Source of the DNA: Taeniopygia guttata
Lineage: Eukaryota; Chordata; Aves; Passeriformes; Estrildidae
Assembly: GCF_048771995.1 (NCBI RefSeq)
Contig: NC_133027.1
Span: 101,306,501 to 101,370,500 of the forward strand
DNA: 64,000 nucleotides
Direction of reading: 5' to 3'
The notes beneath the pieces are model-generated. The model made no database searches. It saw only the letters and a program-made list of their open reading frames with translations, and had not been told where the DNA came from. Positions 12,523 through 26,231 of the stretch are shown here, one piece after another. The stretch's first letter is position 1. Every line of letters begins with the position of its first letter. Made by a program: the position numbers and the translations under genes.

Positions 12523-15500
12523 CCTTTCAAATGCCTTAATACCATCCCTTCCCTCGTTCTGATCAGCAGTCTGACACCCTGGATATGAAATCCTTTTAAG
12601 CTTGGACAATTCTCCTTACCTGAGCCTCCAACACCCTGCAATACATGTTAGAAATACCTCTAGCCTAGGAATTGCTGGAATAACTAGTGCTCAGTGTAGA
12701 ATTTTAAAGTAGTCTGTACTGTAAAACAACATTTGATCTGCATTGCCCCTCTCCCAAAACCTCAGTAGATTCAGCTGACTGTCATCCTGTTTCAAGGTAT
12801 TTGCTCTCCTCTACCATTTTCACAGCAGACCAAAATCCAAGGGTTCACACTGGTCACAAAAAGTAGAGCTCTAGGACTGAATTACCATCTCGTAACAAAG
12901 ATTCCTCTTTTGAACAAAAGTCTCTGCTGTTTACTGAGGTAACTGACAAAATTCAGTCCTGCATCAAGGTTATTTTTGGCTACTGCAGAAAGTGTCAAAA
13001 TAAATCCAGAATCAACTTTAATGTTAATTTATTTAAATTAATTAGATAGACATGCATATTAATTGTATTTTCAAATTCCTTTCAGATATTTTTGGGGAAC
13101 AGTTAAAGCGAAAGGGAAAACATCTGTTCCAGGTGAATGACATACATAAAAGCCATCAACTGGAATATAATACCAAGGGTGGGTGAGCCACTAACATTTC
13201 TTTGCAATCAGTATCTTAAGCATCTTAACAGCCTGAGCCTAAAAATCATAAGAGAGCCTTTGTTTCTGAACAATTATGCTAATAAGGTATAAATATACAT
13301 AATTAGCATGGAAGATACATTGAGCTAGCAGAAAACAAAATACGTTAAAGATCTGAAATTCTAATATTGTTTCTAAAAAAACAAAGGCCAAATTCAACTT
13401 CCACCTCTGCTTGGTGCACTTGCTCCAGTGGTATTATTCCAGATTTACATAGCAAAGACCTGAACCTCAGTATAGGCTGAGAATTAAATGAAATCCCAAC
13501 AAAGAATGTGTGTTGTATCTATCTGTATCTTACTTTTATGGATGCTACCAGTTTTTCCTCACCAGGCCTAGAATTATTACAGTCCTGTCAAAAACCTGAT
13601 GTAATTTGTAAGGTAATTAATACAGAGTCAATTAATATTTTTTAGAAGTGTACATGATAGAAGGCAAAAGGAAGAAAGACAAGTATATTACTTAAAAAGC
13701 AGCTACTTTTGAAAACTGTTCTAGTTAGCCAGGATAACAAGATAGTTAAATGACTTATTAAATTAAAAATGTTTTGTTCCCCACACAAAGATTAATTCAA
13801 CCCACTCACAGGTGACATGTTCACATCATGCTTAAAAAATTAAAGGATGCCCGAGCATCTCTTGCACATTGAAAGTCAAATGATCCTTTCAAAGGGCTGC
13901 TTTATACTTGCAGTGCTTTCCTAGGATTAAATCTTGTTTAAAGGAGAGCGTGCACAGTAAACACTTAAAGATTTATCAGCAAGCAAAGCACTTTCTTTGA
14001 TTTTTTTTTTCCATATTCTATTCCAGCTTTCACTGTTTCTACTAGGTCAGATCTAAAGGTCCAGGAGAGATAGAGGAATATATGTGGAGTTAATTACAGG
14101 CCCTGGAGAGCAGCCAAGAAGAGACATGGCTATGAAACATTTACTCACATTCTGTAGGTCATATGAACAACGCTAATGGGATTCCCAGTTTCAACATTGC
14201 ATGGAAATGAAAGTGGGGAGCCTCCCACAGGAACAGAAAAAATGTAAGCTGAAAATGGAAATTCAGACAACAGGGAAGGCAGTTTTAGGACTTACTAATA
14301 CAGGGAACCATGCTGTGATGAAGTGAGCACACACGTTTTTTAATGATATGATAAAAGCAGATTTTTAAGATCCTGCATGGGAGTTTTCAGCATTAAAATA
14401 TAGGGACTAACATGCTGCCAGCAGGTGAGCCTTCTCTCTCCAGCCTCCAGGCTTTGAGAGAAATGTTTGAGCAGTAAATAGCAAACATCAAGCAGATTTG
14501 TTCTGATCTTCCTATCTGATTCCCTTTGTGCTGATTTGATACTTAAAACTGAGCAGCCAAGACCCAGAAGTCCCGCTTGGGATTGCCTGGGACGGATCCT
14601 ACTTGGAGAAATCCCTCAGTGCTGTACAATGAAGCTGCAGACAGCAGAGGTGCTTGGCCATGCTTCCCAAAGCCTCCTGCCGGACAGACTGACATGGGCA
14701 GACATAAGGAGGAACAGTTCTCCCAAAAGAGGGAGAGAGGATAAATTGTGTGATCTGGAGTGACCCTTTGCTCACTGGAGACATTTCTGGGATGCAAACC
14801 AAAAATGAAGTGAGTGGGGTCAACCAAGAGATTTTTGTCAGGACTGTGCTCCTGACCCAGAGGGCACAATTAATTCCTGATGTGTTAAATGCAGCAGGGC
14901 GATGCACTCCAGGGGTGCACACAGTGGGCTAGTGGGCAGCAAGTCAACAGGATCAGATCAGAGCTATTCAAAAATAAATTTCCCTTCAGCGTTTGCTGCA
15001 GACTCCCCAGCACTGTTTTGCCAAACAGATCTCTCTATGCAGAGCATTTTTTGTTAACACCAGCATTAGAGGAATAGTTAGCTCATCCAACTCAATCTGA
15101 AAAGGAATCAGGTGAGAGGAGAAAAGATGTATTCTACCTTTTGTTATCTCTTCACAGACATCTTTTTATTCTTAATTCACCTTCTTTTGACTGTTTTTTC
15201 ATGTGCAACATCCCAGCTACAAATACTCCTCTGTCAAAATTAACCTCCTTTGTCCATCCACATCTGCTGTTGTCCCAGCCAGCCCCACGAGTGTTGTTAG
15301 AAGAGGTGTCCACCTCTGTGGGTGTACAGCTTCATCCCAGGAAATCTTTTCTAACTCATGTCCTCATAAATTTGCTGTCAGAATCATGGGTGTGCTGCAG
15401 AATTCCCTACCAAGGCTCCTGAGGATGAAATCATCTACCTACAGGTTCGCACACTTTCTTATGCTCAGTAATTGTTTTGCCAAAACACAATCAGCACATA

Positions 15501-18399
15501 ACCAATACAGACAACTCAAATGCTTGTCAGCAGTCTGAAAACACTCAGGTTTGTCGAGACAACCACAACTCACATTCCTCACAGCAACTAACAGAGAAAT
15601 TGCACATCAAAAAGAGAAGTCACATCCACAGCACTGACCAGGTATGATTCTTAAATTATTTATGGAGGTGTTGGAAAAATATTTAAGTGCCACAAAATTT
15701 TAAATTGTTATAAAAGTTCCCATTTGCAGAGTATGATTGGATCCACGTCACCTAACACAAGCAGAGTCATGCATTCTCTAATCCTTCAGAGAGAAAAAGA
15801 GGTATCATGAAATGATGCACTAGTTACACACCAGGTGGAATATGCTTTCCTCTGCTCAGCAAAATTCTGATGCACATGATCACTGTTTACACATTCCCTT
15901 TTCCAGGTGTTTTTGCACTATCACAGTTTTCCAGGAAATTGTTATTTCTGCTCAAGGCGTAATTGATTATCTGCTCATTTTGCTCATGCTTTAGCTTCTG
16001 CACAATAATTTTAAAAATATATAAAAATAAGGAGATCCTTTATTTTTATCTCTTCTTGAAGTCCTATCAATAGCCTCTGGATATTGGTGTTATCTTTGTT
16101 GGTATTTTCCTCAAGGCCCTTGGGGAATCAGCAGCTTTTGGAAAGATTCCCTTTTTTATCCGTAGCTTACATTTTGTTTGTCTTTCAAAAAAAGTTTTGA
16201 GTCCTAGTAGCCATTATTGTGCAATCCAAGATCATAATTTCATTTATGAGCCACAAAAATTTTAAAAAATAAGAAAAATTCAAAGTATTTAATATAAAAA
16301 TAAATTCTTCTTACTGTAGTTTAACTGGGATGAGAGGCAGGGAGAGAAGAGACTAATGTTTAAGCTGTGAATACTTGTGGCTGACAACACTTTCATCCAT
16401 CCTGCATGCCAACGCAGCCCCATTACAGTATTTGCAAACATCTGAGGCTTTGTACATGCAAACAACTCTGAAGGCAACCAGGTATCTTTTCAACCACCCC
16501 AAAAATCTGACTGGAGGTGTATGGAAGCCTCCTCCCTTTTCCAGCACCACAGGCTGCAGAGCAGCAATGCATTTGTCATCAGCTGCTGCAAGAATTCTGA
16601 ATAAGATGAATTCTCCTGCGTAAAGCTAACAGCAGCTGGCAGTGCCTCCTTAGGAGGTTCACAGCTCCATGTACCAAATATCCAAGTGACATAAAAGCAC
16701 GGATGTGCTTTGGTTCAGAAAATGAATAATGCACAATCCCTTCACATGCATTAGAGAACAGTAACACCACTGCCTTCAGCGAAGCTGCTGCTGCTTTCCT
16801 ACATGAAAAAATCTGAATCTGGCCTCTGGTCTTGACAGGTCTGCATACTTCTTCTGTCATTCCTCCAGCAGGACTTTAAATCTGTCTTGCTGACATCCCC
16901 TAGCCACAATGCACATCCATACCATATCACACTTTCCAATCAGACTTGTGCGTGTGTGGGAGGCAACCACATCCCTAATGCAGGCCTCCAGGAGAAATGC
17001 AGACTATTAAAAGCATTCCTTCCAGTGCTGAACAGGATTCTGCCAAAATACTTAAACGTAGCTGGTCAGCAGCCTGCGCAGTGGTCTCCGTGATGAAGCA
17101 AGGCACCGGTTCAAGCTCTGGCTGCACCAGGAATGGAACCAAGCTGGCAGCTGGCTAGAGGGACAGCCTGTGGGGCTGGGCTCATCTCTTGGTCCAAGAC
17201 AAACTCAGATCTGCTGCCATTGACAGATTATTCAAATGTGTCTGTGGCTCTAGGAAGGCATTGAGTGGGTGTGCACTATTCGGATTCAGAAATGCAGGAG
17301 ACGGAATTGTCTAGGCTTGTTTACCCTCTAATTTAAGGCCAAAGTTTTAAAGGTGAAAAAAATGAAAAGCTGCCTCCCAGCAAAACTTTGCAAACTGAGA
17401 CAAGGTGAGTTTTTCTTCAAAGAGTTGGATAGATTACTTTCCTATGTCTGGTTGCTACCCTCTCCTTTTCCTTGCAAAACTGACACAAAAATATCACTAA
17501 AACAACACGAGGGCCAAACAATAATTAAAACTTTCCATCACATTGCATTGACATTATCAAGCCGTGGGTGGATTCACTGACACAGTAGTGGAAGTAGGAA
17601 TTCAGCATTGGTTCCATTCTTTAGAGATGCAGTGCTGCTGGCACCCATACAGAAACGCCTACAAGTCTTGAGAGAATATGATAGTTGACCTAAAATATTT
17701 GTATACACTAGGTTATTCAAACAGTTTTCTAAATATTTCTCAGAGTGAGCCTTATTTCAGTTTGATCTCTAGCTCTGTGCTCAAGAAACATCTTGCACTT
17801 AATTGAGAATTTGCTGGGAATCTAGATTTTATCCCAGAACTGAATGCTTGGCCACGGAGATCTAGGGTCTCTGCCAGCAGAAATATACACTGGAAGAGAG
17901 GCTGCCTAGTGTGTTTTACCAGTGCTCCACCACATGTTGGGCTGATTTGAAACCACCAACTGCAGTTGTATTCCTCCACAAAAACAGTTCAATAGGTCAC
18001 ATTTCATCATGAAGCACCTCAGGAGGATTTGAATTTACATGGAAAATGTAAATTCTTTACAGGGAGGGAAGCAATAGTTCCCAAAAAGACTAGAAAAAAA
18101 ACCCTCAGCCTGTACACAAGTGTGTATGAATAGCCATTTGCTCTCATTTGGCTTTATCTTTCTTTGCACACATGCCTCCAGATAGAAACACAGAAGTCTT
18201 GATATTTCTTATCCCTTAGAAAAGAAGAAATCTACAAAATATGTCCCTTTTTGCCATTAAAACAACCAAAGATGTGCTGTGGAACAAAAACATGAGTTAA
18301 TTATTTGCAAACATTTGAAGGAGAACAAATAATAAAGGCATTCCAAAATATCAGAGCTGCCTTACAGGACAAAACAAGGGCTGGGCTAAAATTCAGGGA

Positions 18400-18448
18400 A
18401 AAATAAAACAATCCAGGAAATCGACAGTTTGCTGGATTGTTTTATTTT
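18400..18448. repeat. Inverted repeat: perfect 17-bp arms, 15-base loop
   Basis: AAAATAAAACAATCCAG at 18400-18416 is exactly matched by its reverse complement at 18432-18448. The loop is GAAATCGACAGTTTG. No known element was recognised. It could be a short MITE-like remnant, a structured RNA or coincidence. No miRNA could be assigned. Confidence 0.85.
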
Positions 18449-18635
18449 GACAGAAGAAAACTTAAACAGATGGTGTGCCCAGACAGCCAAGGCAAATGGC
18501 AGCAGTAACTTGGGGTAATAAGAAGTGGTTTACACAGAGAACAAGAAAAGGTATTTGGGGAGGGAGCCTTTAATATTAGGGCAGAACCTAAACCACAGAG
18601 GTCACAGATTAAAAAGTCTGTTTGCTAGCAAGAAA

Positions 18636-18662
18636 CACAGACACACACAGAGGCACACACAC
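18636..18662. repeat. Short AC-rich repeat
   Basis: Interrupted ACACAC tract with CAGAGG breaks, about 27 bases. A GC-richer patch follows it. Confidence 0.8.
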
Positions 18663-21600
18663 TTTATATGAAACACAGCTGATGTTTTGACAAAGCCTGG
18701 CATTTGGAGGCACCTGAAGCTCACTCCTCTCTCCCAGGTAAATGCCCGAAGCACGGAGCTGGGCCAGGTTCTCTCCCTGTTCCTGCTGCTCTGAACCCCT
18801 GCAGGAGCTGGAAGCCCTGCAACTCCTCCAGCCAGGTGCTGCAGATGCCCTGGAGCTCCCTCCTGGCAAACAGCAAGTCCCCACATGCACCCCCACATTG
18901 CAAGGAAGAAGGATAGCCCAGGGTCCCCAAGATACCAGGTAAAGCCGTCTAATACCTAAATTTGCCCAGAAAAAAATCCTGTGCCCTTCTCCTCCTCTGC
19001 CAGCCTCATTTCCTAGGATAACATTGAGTTCAGGTCAGCTTTCCCAGAAAATGCCTTCAGCTGCCTCCCCACTGGCACGTCCTCAGTCTCTGGCCCCCAG
19101 GGGACAGGTGCCTCCAGCAGCCTCAGACACGCTTTTAACCTCTGCTGAGCACACAGAATTCCCCCCCACACCTCAGCTTTGCCAACAGCTCTCTCTCTTC
19201 TCTGGTCGGCAGCAGAGATGCTTGATTCTCATCATGCACGTGTTGCAGAGTCTCAGGTCCCCAGCTCTGCCAGCTGGAGGATGAGGGAGGCTGGAGCAGA
19301 TGAGCTTTTGACTGAATCCAGCCTTTGCATTCATGGTCACATAGGAAGTCTGGATTGTCAGACTTGCACTGCCAGAGCAGCAATCCCAGGGCTGGGTTTG
19401 TGTCCTGAGCCATAGGTCACCCTTCCTCAGAAGCAGCCCAGAAACAGCACTGACATAACAGTGGTTGACAGTCATTTTCCAAGTCATATATTTTTCTTAA
19501 CAACATTGACAACCTGTGTTTTCCTAAGACTGTCAATTTCTTCTGGATGAGGAAAAATCATCATATAAATATACATATGTATACAAATGAATGCTATATA
19601 CAAATGCAATACTTACACATGCAAATGTACATATTCATCCAGTATACATACAGTTGGATGAACTGCAGTGCAACTCCAAGGTTTCTGGGTTATTCTTTAC
19701 TGCTAGAAACTGGGTTCCAGCCCTACACCCATCAATTCCATTTCCTCCCCTAAGGATTCACTCTGCAAACATGCCCACATCATTACCCAGCTCCAGAACC
19801 CTATCCTCCCCTTGGATAAAGTGCTGGTCCTACACCCAGTCAGGCAATTTTTGACCCAGAAACCACCTGTCTATTAAATCTTCACACAGCCCATGAATTC
19901 ACTCCATTAAAATAAATTTTAAAAACTTATCAATGCAAACCAGTGAAAACTATAAGAGTGCAGCTTTTGCTCTCCTGGCCCCCATGATACAAAATGTACC
20001 AAGAACAAGTGGGGCAGAACAGCTGCTCTTTTAGAAGGTGTTCCACAATCCCCACTCTATTCTCTACTGACAAGGCCATGAATTATGCATCCCCATACCC
20101 CTTCCTCAGAGGGTACCACGTTATTAACCCCACAAAACACCATATTGGTTTCTCAATAGCAAGTGTCATGACTGGCAGTGTTAGAAGTGTATGGATCTCA
20201 TTTCCACCCTGCCCTCTCCTCCACTGGACATCAGAGAGGCTTTACAGTCTAGCCTAAATTCCCCTCATTTCATAACATGGGTGCCTATCCTGGTAACTTG
20301 TTGATGAATTAATCTCATTTTGTTGTTGCCATTGCTAAAATGTTTACCAAACTTCAAAACTAAAGCAAACTAATTTAGATTATAGCAGAGTGCCACCTAG
20401 TGCTAAGCAGGTTTGATTTCAAAAGGCGTGCTCTTATTTATCAGAAAATATTGACTGGAAATTAATTCTTCAGTTGTGCTGGCAGTGTAAGAAACCTTCT
20501 ATTAGATTATAATGAATTATAAAAGAGTCTGTACTAATTATGTTCTTTGTAAAGTTGATGGCTCTACCACTACCAACTCTCTGCAGTTCTAGGTGAGTGC
20601 ATTTTCTCTGTATTATGTGCCCTCGATTGATTTACCTCTTGTCCCACCAAGAGACAATCTAAACCCCCTGGCTGAAGTGAGCACATCACACAAGCCAGGA
20701 ATATTTTCTGTATTACAGATGAATTTACTGACCACAGCAAACACCAATCAAATTATTTATATGTCCCACCACACCCTGAAGAGATATGAGGTGAAAACCC
20801 TGCCTGTGGGCTCTCAAAATGGTAAAGGACATGATCAGAGAAGAGGGAGACAAAGGTTTTCACTCCTTAAATGCATTTTCTGGTGTGCCAAAGGTATCTA
20901 TTAGGCTGGCAGAGTGTGGGAGCAGGAAGAAATTCCCTGATAGCTCCAACAGAGATTAAGCATTTCCTTCTGTTAAGATAGAAAAAACATTTCCCTGGTT
21001 AGGATGATGTTCTCATGCTGTAAATTTTCTTCTCTAAGACAACAAAAGAAAAATTACTTTTTTTTTTTTTTTTAATTTTCTAACACATCCATCAACAGGT
21101 GTTTTGTACAACGAGATTTCCCAGAAAACGATACCCAGGGTACAGAAATTTCAGTCCCTTCTCTGGTGAATGCTACATGTGATAATGAACAACTGGCTCA
21201 GACACACTTGGGGTGGAGCACAGATATTCCCAGGAAAACACAGTCTGAGGTAAAGTCTATTTGCTGCTCAGTTCTGTCTTCTTCCTTGGGTGTGTTTGAG
21301 AAAAAGTTGAGATTAACTGACATTTATTACCAAAACCACAGCCTATATTTAAGCTAATAGAAATGGACAGCATAGAGCAAGAAATTATTCAATGAAATAT
21401 TTTTAATTACTATTCCAGTTCTTGCCTCATCCTGTTCAGTGCTTTCTGACTCCAGCAAAGTCACAAAACATTGTCACTGTTGGCCTTTGGAGCTCGTCAT
21501 AATTTACAAGTATGGACCGTGGCATAAAAGTTATCAAATTCTTTTGTTCTACAGAACAAACAAGACTTCATGGCTGCTTAGTAAATATTTCTAAATATGA

Positions 21601-24600
21601 AAAATACACTCTTGCAGAACATGATTTGATGAGGGGATTTGGGGTTTTTTGGTTGGTTTGTTTGTTTTTTTGTTAAAAGCAGATGAGTTTGAGAGGAATG
21701 AAACACAAGAGTGTAGCAATTTGAACCCTTTGCTGTGCAACTACTGCAGGAACAAACTGAACTACTTTCCTTTTGTGGCAACCAGAAGCCATCTGCTCTG
21801 AGCCAAAAGCCTCAAAAGATGAGAGAAGTGCCATTGTGCTGAGGCAATGCCCAGTTTTAACCCATGGAAGAGCTTGGTGCAAGCCCAGCAGAACATGAGC
21901 AGGGTGTGGGGATGCCTTGAAGCCAGTGGCCTTGGGAAGACTTGCTTTTGATGTTTGATGCTTTTGATAAGCACACTTTTGAAGCTGGTCCCACTGCACA
22001 CTCTCCCACCACACTAAGCTCAGGACAGGTGCCTCCAGCCAGCAAAATAGTTGTGCACTGGCACACTCTTTCACACTTCAGTCTGTGTGACAGAGATCCT
22101 CCCCCATGGATAAATGGAAGTATCCTACCTTTTACATCTTAATCAGAAGTCCCCTCTCTCAAAACCTAAAACAATAATTAAGACAAAAAATTAACTGTGG
22201 CTAATGATTATAATGATTAAAAGTATATATCTAAAAAGGCAAGGATGCATTCCCCCCAGCATCCAGGATTATCCCAGCATCCCACAGAGAACCTGTATCT
22301 GTCACTAACCTCAGCAGTCCATAATCTCCAGCACGCTGCAAGAAATGAAACCTCCACAGCTGGTTCAGCTCTCGGGTCCTGCAAACCTTGCCTGAGGCAG
22401 AGAGAGGATTAACTTCATCCTCCTTAGAGTAATACTCCAAAAGCTCCCTTTCCTCTTACAGTATTGTAAATGCAGGCAAACCCAATGGGATGTCTGACTC
22501 AATTCAGAAGGCTGAATTATTTCTTTATTATAACTATGCTAAAATACATTAATATGCTATATAAAAGGAGGATACTCAAACTGCATACTGCTTTCTCTGA
22601 CCCTATCTCTAACTCTAACCCAACTCCTGACCCTCTCTCTCAAGTCCAGCCCCAGGTGGGTTGGATTGTCCATCAGGCTCAAACAACCCTCACCAGAATC
22701 CAATCAAGCACTCACCCCAGGTAAACAATTATCCAAACACATTCCACACAGGAAAAACAAGAAGCAGAAATAGAAATTGTTTTCTCTTTCATTTCTCTCT
22801 GTGCACCTCTATGAAAAATCCTGAGAGGGAGAGAAATGTTCTTGCCACATTTCAGGGTGCCCAGACAGAGGCACAGTGAAGTGCTGCTGTTCCCACATTC
22901 CCTGTTTTACTGAGAATGAACCACATCAGCCCAAGTGCAAAGGTGCCATGCACTCTTTCACTGTGTAAGAGTCTGTCCCACGTGCTGGTGTGCCACAGAG
23001 AAATGTTTGCAAGTATGCAAAAAGATCACCACAAAACTTATTTTTATATGATTCAAAACACATGAAATAACATTACCTATATATCTATTTAGTCTGGCAA
23101 GGCGGCACACCTGCTGAACAGAAGGGAGATGCCCTCATGCTGCACACAGGGAAACACACATGGGTGAAGCCCTTTTTCCCCACTGAGGGAGGCTCCCCAT
23201 GGGGAGCAGCACTCTGGCATGTCCAGCCTCCATCCAAGCTGCTCCCCCCCAGGCACAGAGTCCCCAGGGGCACTCCTGAGGTGCCATTTGCACAAGGTCA
23301 GATACCTTGTTTGAGCTTTGACTCTGGTTTAACACAAGCTCAGCTGCCTACCCGGGGCCCTGGTTTAAGAAACCACATTAGGAAGCTCCTGTTCTAACCA
23401 AGAACCTTTAAAATCAGTCCAGCAAACAACAAGGAGTCCCATATTACAGAACTGCACAGACAAAACAAAGGGACTGGGCCCAAATTCCCTGCTGATACCT
23501 GCCAATGGAATCCTCCTCCTCCTCGGGATATTACATTTGAACTGCTCTGAGCGAAACACAATGCTCAGCTGTAAAATATTTTCTTTTTGGCAGCTCACAA
23601 TCTTGTTCCAAAGGCACATGTGAAATACATTCCTGGGTAATCTTGGAGTGAAGTGGGCCAGATGGTAGCAGTCAGATGTGACCCAATTCTTCTTAAGCTC
23701 TCCTATTTTCATAAATGTGTGTTTAAACCCCTCGTGCTTCTCTCCCACAACATATATGTGTTTCAGACCTTTTTTTGAGGCAGCTGCAGGCACATACAGA
23801 GCTGTCACCTTCTGGCAGCCTGTGCCTTGGGGCTGAAGGAGCTGTGCACATCTGTAATGGAACAAACCATCCCATTGCAGTTTTCCTCCCACTTCCCATG
23901 GATCTAGGGGATATCAGGCAGCCTCCTGGTTTAGGGAGGGTGAGGGAGCGGAAATACTTTCTTCAGACTTCACTGAAAGGAAACAGATAAAAGAGGGATG
24001 GCGGTGGAAACTGGTTCCATTTGTTATATCAGCTGGAGGGGAGGGAATGGCTCTAGAGCATTTTGGCTGAAGGCTTGGGCTTGTTTTTCTCAGACAGGCT
24101 TTAAAAAGCCTGACTTTTGTCCACTTAAACATGCGTGCAGGCCCTCCCCTCCTTCCGAAGGGTTTCCTTTTTGTTCCTATTTTATTTTTGCTTATCTAGC
24201 ACAGGCATCTGAGTCATATCCCTGGTGTCTAAATGTTTCAACATTGACTGCAGTGTGGCAGAGCTCAGGGTGAGCGATGTGGCTCTCACTAAAATCCATT
24301 GTCACAGGAGGATCACCTCTGAGGGGAGGGCAAGGAAAAGCCCCACCAGCCCAGAAGGCAGCTGCCAAACAGGGCTACGATGGTCCTGGCTCTGCTCTGT
24401 GCAGGACTCCCCACTCATCTAGCAGCAGTTTTAGAATGGCAGTTCTGATTTCACCTGTCCATGCAGACTGACCCCTTCATAAACCTTTGTTTCCATAAAA
24501 TTGCAGTTTTTCAGGGCTGTTCTCTCTGACAAGAAGCTTATTAGTCATTACTACCTCATATAACTACACTCCCTACAGAAAAATAAACCAGTTAATTCAC

Positions 24601-25309
24601 TAACTGAGCAGGAGAGTGAGAGTTGTCTGTTAAAATGGCTTTTCTGCCCATTAGAAGAGTTCAGCAAAGGAATGGATACAAGCCTCCCTCCTTCAGCCTT
24701 AGCTAAAAATTTTATAGGTGCAGCACATTCAGAAGAAAACGATCTATGTTCAGCAGCTATCTGCAGCTTGCCCTGGCAAGGAGGCCTGTGGAAGGTCTGT
24801 GTCTGGATTTTGCATTTGATAGGAAATGGGATGTCAGCCAACAGAGCCCATACACACCCTGGCCTGTGCCTTGCAGCCTGGCACCAGCATGGTCCTCCCT
24901 CCTGGGACACCCCTGGTGCCAGCAGCACCAGCCTGGCTGGACAGCCACAGCCACACACAGACACGTGTGTGCACATCTCACTGAATTTATAAGGTCTAGC
25001 CTTCCTCCTTTAGTGGAAAAGCTGAATGGAGGCAACTTGTTCAGCAGAAGCATATTGCATATAGAAAATTCCAAAGTGACACAAACATTTCGTCCCATAT
25101 GGTGGAGGATCAGTCTGAGCAGCTGAATTTAAGTTCCAAGGCAGAGCTCAGCCTCCCTGGCGGTGGCTGGGAGCAGCTGCTCACTGGGGAAGGCTCACAC
25201 TGCACACACAGAAGCCAACTTTGGCAGTGACAAGCACGACCTGAGGATCCCATACCTGCATCTCACCAGTGTAATAGGTTTGCATTGCCTGCAAGGCAGA
25301 GGTCCCAGA

Positions 25310-25687
25310 GCTGTCAACCCTGCAGAAAAGAAAGCTCAGTGAGGACCTTATCATCCTCTATAATCACTCTCTACTGCCCAAAAGGAGATTGCAGTGAGGT
25401 GAGGTTTGGATTCTTCTCCCAGGCAACCAGTGACAGGACAAGAGGAGAAGGTCTTGAGTTGTGCCAGGGAAGGTTTTAATTGGATATTGGGAAAAATTCC
25501 TTCGTTGAAAGAATGGTCAGGCATTGGAACAGGGAGGTGGTGGAGTCACCATCCCTAGAGGTATTTAAAAGACATCTAGATGAGGCCCTCTGGAACGTGG
25601 TTTAGTGGTGATCTTGCAGTGCTGGGTTAATGGTTGGACTCAATCTTAGAGGTCTTTTCCAACCTAAATGATTCAATAGTTCTAGGA
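25310..25687 (+). mobile_element. CR1 LINE 3' fragment, intergenic
   Basis: In the plus direction the segment reads through CR1 ORF2 C-terminal coding, including EVRFGFFSQATSDRTRGEGL, with later parts in shifted frames. It continues GGTGGTGGAGTCACC and ends in the CR1 3' tail TTCCAACCTAAATGATTC. It is 5'-truncated with several frame breaks, so it is inactive. Confidence 0.9.
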
Positions 25688-26189
25688 TTTAATATATTGC
25701 TGAAAGTATTTTTTGAAATTTCTCTTGTCCTTTGCAGTTTCTTGGCAGAGCTTGTTGCAATGCAGAGATTGAGCTGGAGAGAAGTGTTTGCTCAGAAGCC
25801 AACTGGCAACAAAACATTGCCAGTGCTAGCAGGATACCCATGGCATTCCCTCCCAGAAAATGAGCAGCTAAAACCTGAGAGACCAGCTACATCAAAATAC
25901 AACTTGCTAATTTAGATAAAGTCCAGTAACAAAAACCCAAGGCACCCCCACCACCACAAACAGCACTGCCAAAACCCCATCTCTAAATGTTCTTGAAATG
26001 TAAAATACTATTTTCCCACAGTCACTGTTTACTTGGGTGAAAAAGAAAAAGAAACACCTTTTTGGCCACTGCCCAAAGCAGAGATCCTGATAACTGATAC
26101 CATTCACCACGGCATCAAAGTTTTGGCAGAGAGATTATATAACCAGTTTCTACCTGCAGCAAGTTAAAATACCAGATGTTCTGCAAGTG

Positions 26190-26231
26190 AATAAAAAATA
26201 AAAAATACAAAATACAAAATACAAAAAATAC
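26190..26231. repeat. AAATAC/AAAAAT simple repeat
   Basis: Two AAAAAT-like units are followed by four near-perfect AAATAC units. The stretch is low-complexity and has no coding meaning. Confidence 0.9.

Larger units (their letters stand above)
12523..25309. other. Intergenic, no gene recognised
   Basis: AT-rich background with GC-richer patches at about 14.55-14.95, 18.7-19.4 and 24.65-25.1 kb. In these patches open frames of 60-175 codons overlap on both strands, as expected when stop codons are depleted by base composition. A strongly AT-rich, TAATTA-containing block lies at 13.01-13.33 kb. A T16 run sits at 21058-21073. The longest frame, 175 codons at 23365-23892 on the minus strand, has no recognisable motif. 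Confidence 0.55.

Noticed and set aside
17340..17404. Plus-strand segment with good acceptor and donor (AAG-GTGAGT) and an open frame
   Set aside because: Short, Lys-rich and unrelated to any protein I know, with no partner exons seen.
22596..22640. Degenerate telomere-like text (CTAACTCTAACCC)
   Set aside because: Only one or two imperfect units within a pyrimidine-rich stretch. Not an interstitial telomeric array.
23365..23892. Minus-strand open frame of 175 codons, the longest in the window
   Set aside because: No recognisable domain and no splice or promoter context. About one frame this long is expected by chance in this much DNA with a local GC rise.
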